A stretch of DNA of 64,000 nt from VMDJ01 sp038146785 (GTDB lineage: Bacteria; Pseudomonadota; Gammaproteobacteria; Chromatiales; Chromatiaceae). A model generated the notes under the pieces. It was given only the letters and a program-made list of their open reading frames with translations. It searched no databases and had not been told where the DNA came from. Shown in pieces: positions 59,577 to 64,000 of this stretch (position 1 is its first letter; every line of letters starts with the position of its first letter). The translations under genes were made by a program, and so were the position numbers. The stretch spans positions 15,047-79,046 of the forward strand of contig JAYQSI010000014.1 in the NCBI GenBank assembly GCA_038146785.1, read 5' to 3'.

Positions 59577-61133
59577 ATGTTCAATCTCACCTGCCCTGGC
59601 AAGCAATGCGTTAAAAATGATGTCTTATCAGGCCTGACTGTTGCCTTAGCGCTTGTACCTGAAGCTGTTGCTTTTGCGTTTGTTGCTGGTGTTGAACCAC
59701 TCGTCGGTTTGTATGGCGCCTTTATGATGGGTTTGATCACTGCATTGATCGGCGGTCGCCCTGGCATGATCTCAGGTGCAACTGGCGCAATGGCGGTTGT
59801 CATGGTGGCCTTAGTTGCCACTCACGGCGTGCAGTATCTATTTGCAGCGGTCGTATTAACAGGCGTGATTCAAATACTCGCCGGCGTGTTCCATCTCGGT
59901 AAGTTCATTCGCTTAGTGCCACACCCTGTCATGTTGGGTTTTGTTAATGGCTTAGCGATCGTGATCTTCCTCGCACAGATGAAGCAATTCCAATTCACTG
60001 CCGCAGATGGCAGCTTGCAATGGCTCCCCTCTGATCAAATGACACTGATGCTTGGCTTGATTGCACTCACCATGGCGATCATTCACTTCCTACCCAAGCT
60101 AACCTCTGCCATTCCAGCATCACTAGCTGCGATCGTAACCGTCACCTTGATCGTAATCGGCTTAGATCTCGATACACGTTCAGTCGTCGATGTATTACGT
60201 GATATGACTGGCGATGCCAACGCAACCATTGCGGGTGGCTTACCGAGTTTTAGCATCCCAGCCGTGCCACTCACATGGGAAACGCTTGAGATCATTTTGC
60301 CTTACAGCATCATCTTAGCCGGCGTAGGTTTGATCGAATCTTTATTAACCCTGACCTTAATTGACGAGATCACTGAGACACGCGGTCGCGGCAATAAAGA
60401 ATGTGTGGGCCAAGGCGTGGCAAATTCTGTTAACGGTTTCTTTGGCGGCATGGGCGGTTGCGCAATGATTGGCCAGTCGATGATCAACATTAATTCAGGT
60501 GGTCGTGGTCGCTTATCCGGCATCAGCGCCGCGCTATTCCTTTTGCTATTCATCTTGGTCGCTTCGAGCTTGATCGAAATGATTCCAGTGGCTGCACTGG
60601 TTGGCGTGATGTTCATCGTGGTACTCGGCACCTTTGAGTGGGCTAGCTTGCGCTTATTTGGCAAGGTGCCTAAAGCTGATCTTTTTGTTGCCATCCTTGT
60701 TACTGCAGTAACCGTGGCATCTGACCTCGCGGTTGCCGTTGTTGTTGGCGTTATCGTTTCAGCACTTGTCTTTGCCTGGGAACACGCCAAGCAAATGCAA
60801 GCGACCTCTAACCTGCTTGAGAATGGCAGCAAGGTATACAACTTAAAAGGTCCGCTGTTCTTTGGCTCTGTTTCTCACTTTCAAGCGATCTTTGATCCAA
60901 AGAATGACCCTCAAGATGTGATTATCGATTTTGCGGGCGCGCGGGTTGTCGATCACTCCGGCATTGAAGCCATCGATTCTCTAGCAGAACGTTATCAACG
61001 TGCCGGCAAGCAAGTGCATTTGCGCCACTTAAGTGAAGAATGTCGCGAGCTACTCACTCAAGCGGGTGACTTGGTTGAAGTGAACGTGATGGAAGATCCG
61101 AAATATCACGTTGCGGATGATCGCTTAGCCTAA
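59577..61133 (+). CDS. SulP-family anion transporter
   Basis: This 518-residue protein has about twelve membrane helices (residues 15-400) and a C-terminal STAS domain (about 420-518) with DVIIDFAGARVVDHSGIEAI. The family moves sulfate, bicarbonate or other anions. In this genome it could export sulfate made by SoeABC or take up sulfate or bicarbonate; the direction is inferred. A -10-like TATAAT lies at 59534-59539. Its last bases overlap the convergent gene at 61125. Confidence 0.9.
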   Translation: MFNLTCPGKQCVKNDVLSGLTVALALVPEAVAFAFVAGVEPLVGLYGAFMMGLITALIGGRPGMISGATGAMAVVMVALVATHGVQYLFAAVVLTGVIQILAGVFHLGKFIRLVPHPVMLGFVNGLAIVIFLAQMKQFQFTAADGSLQWLPSDQMTLMLGLIALTMAIIHFLPKLTSAIPASLAAIVTVTLIVIGLDLDTRSVVDVLRDMTGDANATIAGGLPSFSIPAVPLTWETLEIILPYSIILAGVGLIESLLTLTLIDEITETRGRGNKECVGQGVANSVNGFFGGMGGCAMIGQSMININSGGRGRLSGISAALFLLLFILVASSLIEMIPVAALVGVMFIVVLGTFEWASLRLFGKVPKADLFVAILVTAVTVASDLAVAVVVGVIVSALVFAWEHAKQMQATSNLLENGSKVYNLKGPLFFGSVSHFQAIFDPKNDPQDVIIDFAGARVVDHSGIEAIDSLAERYQRAGKQVHLRHLSEECRELLTQAGDLVEVNVMEDPKYHVADDRLA

Positions 61134-61493
61134 GGCCGTCAACGCAGATTGGACTTTCTCTTCGGTGATCGGAAAGGCAATCGCATGATCAACGTGATGC
61201 GATTGGCAGAACACATCAAATCGATCTTGCTGCTCCGGTAAATAAAAAACCAGCAGCTTGGTTGCAGGCTTTTTCTGCAATACCGCAACCAATGTTTCCA
61301 AGTTAGAACTACGATCACGAAAATCGGACTGCGCGTTATATTCCGCCACAATCACATCCGGACTATTCGCCTTGAGATAGCTGCGCGCTTTGCGTTGTGA
61401 TGTCAGCACCTCAACATCAAAGCCCATACTTTTATATAAAGGCTGCAGGTTGGGATAACCGCCCAACTCAATAATCGACAACAAGCTTGGCAT
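61125..61493 (-). CDS. Degenerate receiver-like protein
   Basis: This 122-residue protein resembles a stand-alone response-regulator receiver in size and strand pattern (LSIIELGG, DVIVAEYNA, KLLVFYLPEQQ). The usual acidic pocket near the N-terminus is absent and the phosphorylation aspartate position reads AEYNA. Phosphorylation is therefore unlikely. It ends by overlapping sulP by nine bases and starts one base from the end of the oxygenase gene. Function is unknown. Confidence 0.5.
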   Translation of the reverse strand: MPSLLSIIELGGYPNLQPLYKSMGFDVEVLTSQRKARSYLKANSPDVIVAEYNAQSDFRDRSSNLETLVAVLQKKPATKLLVFYLPEQQDRFDVFCQSHHVDHAIAFPITEEKVQSALTALG

Positions 61494-62113
61494 TAACGAA
61501 ACACAACCCAGGTTGTCGCGATGTACTTCACGCCAGCCGTTAGCTCTTGTGCGCGATGCTCATGTGTCCAAAAAGGTGGGAACAACACCATCTTGCCAGC
61601 TTCAGGTTGCACACTGACATCTTGATATAAAAACTGTGTCGCACCACCGGCTTCAACCGGCACATCATTGAGATACCAGATAGCCACCAGCTGACGATCC
61701 GCAAAATCATGACTGCCGCCATCGACATGCCAGTGATAGAACTCGCCGGGTTGATAACGTTGTATTTGATAACCCAGGTCTTTAAAGGGGCCGGTAAAGA
61801 ACGGAAAGCTCTGTTTCATCTCCTGCATAGCCGCACCTATGCAGCGGAAAAACACCTGATCGATATCAGACCAGTCATCTTTGTCACTGATCACCATATC
61901 CATGGTGCGCTTAATGCCAGTATCCAAACCACCCTGCTGACCAATCACACCTTTTTTATGATGCTCAGGCTGCGCTTCAAATCGACGCACGATCTCATCA
62001 CACCAGTCTTTGGGAATGGTATTGGGGCGCTCATAGATAAAGGTATTGGGCTTTATCTCTTTAAACGTCGCTGGCGGTATGATCGTTCGATCAACCGGAA
62101 AAGGATTCGACAT
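61493..62113 (-). CDS. Prolyl-4-hydroxylase-like 2-oxoglutarate/Fe(II) oxygenase
   Basis: This 206-residue dioxygenase has FYHWHVDGGSHDF (iron-binding His-x-Asp) and, about 60 residues on, PPFWTHEHRA with the distal histidine and the 2-oxoglutarate arginine/lysine region in VKYIATTW. I chose the ATG at 62113 (MSNPFPVDR); another Met lies four codons earlier. It is translationally close to the receiver-like gene downstream. The substrate is unknown. Confidence 0.82.
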   Translation of the reverse strand: MSNPFPVDRTIIPPATFKEIKPNTFIYERPNTIPKDWCDEIVRRFEAQPEHHKKGVIGQQGGLDTGIKRTMDMVISDKDDWSDIDQVFFRCIGAAMQEMKQSFPFFTGPFKDLGYQIQRYQPGEFYHWHVDGGSHDFADRQLVAIWYLNDVPVEAGGATQFLYQDVSVQPEAGKMVLFPPFWTHEHRAQELTAGVKYIATTWVVFR

Positions 62114-62271
62114 ACTGGACTCCAAAACGTCAGTTTTCTATTGTCGCTGATTTATTCCGTGAGTTTTACCCCCGTTTTGTCCGGAACTATTGACGCAAAA
62201 TGTACTCAAGAATAGAGCGCCGTACCGTTAAGCCAAATCGATAACATTTAGAACAGATTAGAGACGCAACC

Positions 62272-62769
62272 ATGAAAATGATCCGAATCACCCTTGCCCT
62301 ACTGGTTTGCCTTGCTTTCAACGTGCAAGCAAAACCTGTCGATTTCACCTTGAAAGACCTTGATGGCAAGCCACTGTCGCTGAGTGATCATCGCGGCAAA
62401 TGGGTGGTGATCAATTTCTGGGCCTCATGGTGCTCTCCTTGCGTGAAAGAACTGCCCGACTTCGACAGCCTTGCTCAAGAGAAACCCGAGGTGCAGTTCA
62501 TTGGGGTGAACTTTGAAGAAACCACCGCTGAAGATACTCGCTCGTTTCTCGCCAGCCTCAAAGTCTCAGCATTCCCACACGTGAAATATGACGGCGATGG
62601 CATCCCACTGGAGTTCTTCATCGACCGTGAGGGTAATCAGCTCTCTCTTAAGGGCTTACCCAGCACCTTTTTTGTCGATCCCAAAGGTGAAATGCGCAAG
62701 CTGCACCTCGGACCCATTGAGAAACCGGAGCTTGCTCAGACCATTGATCAATTGATGGCGACTGAGTAA
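62272..62769 (+). CDS. Periplasmic TlpA-like thioredoxin
   Basis: This 165-residue protein has a signal peptide (MIRITLALLVCLAFNVQA, residues 3-20) and a TlpA/ResA-type redoxin domain with active site WASWCSPCVKELPDF (near residue 51). The later cis-proline is in LKGLPSTFFVD. It would reduce periplasmic disulfides, for example in cytochrome c assembly. It is a single gene; a 382-base regulatory region follows before nrdA. Confidence 0.88.
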   Translation: MKMIRITLALLVCLAFNVQAKPVDFTLKDLDGKPLSLSDHRGKWVVINFWASWCSPCVKELPDFDSLAQEKPEVQFIGVNFEETTAEDTRSFLASLKVSAFPHVKYDGDGIPLEFFIDREGNQLSLKGLPSTFFVDPKGEMRKLHLGPIEKPELAQTIDQLMATE

Positions 62770-62864
62770 TCGCGTTTTATCTAAAATTAAAGAATATAAG
62801 CGGATTCTGTATTAGCAAATGGGCTTATTGAATTTTTCTATTAGTGGTCAAAATAGAATCGAAA

Positions 62865-62880
62865 CCACAACATATTGTGT
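62865..62880 (+). promoter_or_regulatory. NrdR box 1
   Basis: CCACAACATATTGTGT is a palindrome like the NrdR operator (ACACNATATATTGTGT-type). It is the exact reverse complement of the second copy at 62989 and lies 287 bases upstream of nrdA. NrdR represses ribonucleotide reductase genes when dATP is high. Confidence 0.75.
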
Positions 62881-62950
62881 TTTAAGTTTTACACCACACT
62901 AGACGACCTAAGCTATTGAAAGTGGCGATTTTTTCCCATTTACACCCAAA

Positions 62951-62991
62951 TTATTCACAGTTACTCAACAGTTTTCCACAGCTTTTACACA
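62951..62991 (+). promoter_or_regulatory. Cluster of DnaA-box-like sequences upstream of nrdA
   Basis: TTATTCACA (62951-62959) fits the DnaA box TTATNCACA exactly. TTTTCCACA (62972-62980) and TTTTACACA (62983-62991) each have one mismatch. Spacings are 21 and 11 bases. They lie between the two NrdR boxes. DnaA binds upstream of nrdAB in E. coli, so replication-linked control is plausible here. Confidence 0.6.
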
Positions 62992-63004
62992 CAATATGTT
63001 GTGG
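62989..63004 (+). promoter_or_regulatory. NrdR box 2, next to the nrdA promoter
   Basis: ACACAATATGTTGTGG is the exact reverse complement of NrdR box 1; start-to-start distance is 124 bases, about twelve helical turns. It abuts the putative -35 (63005-63010), a position that would block RNA polymerase. Confidence 0.75.
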
Positions 63005-63032
63005 TTGACTAGGCTCCAAAAACATATATATT
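63005..63032 (+). promoter_or_regulatory. Putative sigma-70 promoter of nrdA
   Basis: TTGACT (63005-63010) and TATATT (63027-63032) are separated by 16 bases, a good match to the sigma-70 consensus. A transcript from here has a leader of about 115 bases, which includes a small hairpin CGTTCA/TGAACG (63055-63070). Confidence 0.6.
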
Positions 63033-63151
63033 GCGATTCATTCAAAGGGGGACCCGTTCAAGGCTGAACGACATACATCCTGTGCACGACTCGCACCAGT
63101 TCCTCTAAAAACTACAAAAACACTGCTAAGTACCAATTTTTGGAGGAATAC

Positions 63152-64000
63152 ATGACTGTGGAAACATCAACCGCAGATCAGCTCACCAACCCTGAAGGTT
63201 TTGCTGTCCCACCAACCGAAGAACCCATTGCTGCAGCAAAACGTGCCGATTTCGGCCCAACAGTTAACTTCGGAATTATTCGCCGTAACGGCAAAGTCAC
63301 CAACTTCGATGCCAATAAAATCGCTGTCGCGATGACCAAGGCCTTCTTAGCAGTTGAAGGTGGCAAAGCCGCAGCGTCGTCGCGCATTCACGACACCGTT
63401 CGCGAATTGACCAAAAGCGTTGTCGACACCATTAGTCGCCGCATCCCAGAGGGTGGCCAAGTTCATATTGAGGACGTACAAGACCAAGTTGAATTGGCTT
63501 TGATGCGTGGTGGCGAGCACAAAATTGCTCGTGCTTACGTACTTTACCGCGAAGAGCAAAAGCGCAAGCGCCAAGAAGAAGTTACTGAAGAAGCTGAAGA
63601 GCATCTGGTTAATGTCACCGCAATCGATGGCAGCACCAAGCCACTGGATGTGAATCGTTTACGCGCACTCATTTCAGAAGCCTGTCACGGCCTTGAAGGC
63701 GTTACTGAGCAATCGATCTTTGATGACACCTGTCGCAACCTTTTCGACGGCATTAAAGAGAAAGACGTGGCCAACACCCTGGTTATGAGCTCTCGCACCT
63801 TGATCGAGAAAGAGCCTAACTACTCATACGCAGCAGCTCGCTTGCTGATGGACTCACTGCGCTTTGATGCTTTGGGCTTCTTAGGCATGAATACCAATGT
63901 TGCAACTCAAGCTGAGATGGCTGATTTGTACCCAAGCTATTTCAAGAACTACGTACATCGTGCGGTTGAACTTGAACTGCTCGACCCACGTCTTGCGCAA
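63152..64000 (+). CDS. nrdA: Ribonucleoside-diphosphate reductase large subunit NrdA, 5' part
   Basis: The window ends inside this gene; 283 codons are visible. ATG at 63152 has GGAGGA upstream. The N-terminus has two tandem ATP-cone domains: one at about residues 38-135 (FGIIRRNGKVTNFDANKIAV) and a second at about 155-250 (VNVTAIDGSTKPLDVNRLRA), the latter running into the start of the catalytic domain. Tandem cones are known in some class I enzymes such as that of Pseudomonas aeruginosa and provide dATP inhibition. Two NrdR boxes, DnaA-like boxes and a promoter lie upstream. The second-subunit gene nrdB should follow outside. Confidence 0.92.
   Translation, partial: MTVETSTADQLTNPEGFAVPPTEEPIAAAKRADFGPTVNFGIIRRNGKVTNFDANKIAVAMTKAFLAVEGGKAAASSRIHDTVRELTKSVVDTISRRIPEGGQVHIEDVQDQVELALMRGGEHKIARAYVLYREEQKRKRQEEVTEEAEEHLVNVTAIDGSTKPLDVNRLRALISEACHGLEGVTEQSIFDDTCRNLFDGIKEKDVANTLVMSSRTLIEKEPNYSYAAARLLMDSLRFDALGFLGMNTNVATQAEMADLYPSYFKNYVHRAVELELLDPRLAQ

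Noticed and set aside
1..64000. tRNA, rRNA or insertion-sequence features
   Set aside because: No T-arm/anticodon patterns, rRNA stretches or transposase motifs were found on either strand by eye; GTTCGAATTT at about 46072 is in a protein gap and lacks the other tRNA arms.

Overview
The window looks like the chromosome of a sulfur-oxidising gammaproteobacterium of moderate GC content. The main evidence is a complete fifteen-gene reverse dissimilatory sulfite reductase operon, dsrABEFHCMKLJOPNRS, on the minus strand in the order known from Allochromatium vinosum. Supporting genes are also present: soeABC (cytoplasmic sulfite oxidation), rhd-tusA-dsrE2 (sulfur-carrier relay), cysG and a sirB/cbiX-type gene (siroheme), and a SulP anion transporter. 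No photosynthesis, phage or insertion-sequence genes were seen. I found no tRNA or rRNA gene and no CRISPR array.

Layout. 1-2186: end of a polar amino-acid ABC transporter (aapQ'MP). 2190-3503: trhP/yegQ. 3644-8303: soeABC. 8585-10471: uup. 10742-17020: cydABX-cydDC, with a one-base frameshift in cydB. 17053-21158: a mixed set (AEC permease, ogt, GFA protein, bcp, PhoH/PIN ATPase, DUF2892). 21179-24937: minus-strand genes including a LysR regulator and rhd-tusA-dsrE2. 25090-26541: cysG. 26566-32278: Atm1-type exporter, cca, a NarX/NarL-like pair and a rhodanese. 32361-38110: an S24-like protein, sirB-like, pepN, grxC, hslR and a ferredoxin-reductase. 38178-52437: a small HTH gene and the dsr operon. 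52846-56154: a divergent plus-strand cluster of poorly known genes. 56183-62769: oxygenases, small unknowns, SulP and a TlpA-like thioredoxin. 63152-64000: start of nrdA.

How the genes fit together. Sulfane sulfur would pass from Rhd, TusA and DsrE2 through DsrEFH to DsrC. Reverse DsrAB would then release sulfite, with electrons moving through DsrL and the DsrMKJOP membrane complex. SoeABC would oxidise the sulfite to sulfate, which SulP or another carrier could export. CysG, the SirB-like chelatase and DsrN would supply siroheme amide. Cytochrome bd with CydDC, the Atm1-like exporter, glutaredoxin and Bcp fit a life of thiol and oxygen stress.

Most unusual region. The divergent cluster beside dsrA (52846-56154) combines a TauD-like dioxygenase (frameshifted), a 62-residue acidic protein, a helical-repeat protein, a stand-alone protein resembling the Cas6/Cmx6 CRISPR RNA endonuclease family, a DsrC paralogue with no cysteine, and, beyond a terminator, a Nif11-like small protein. 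No cas genes or CRISPR repeats accompany it. I judge it the best candidate here for an undescribed system tied to sulfur oxidation. The family assignment comes from recognising sequence motifs, not from a search.
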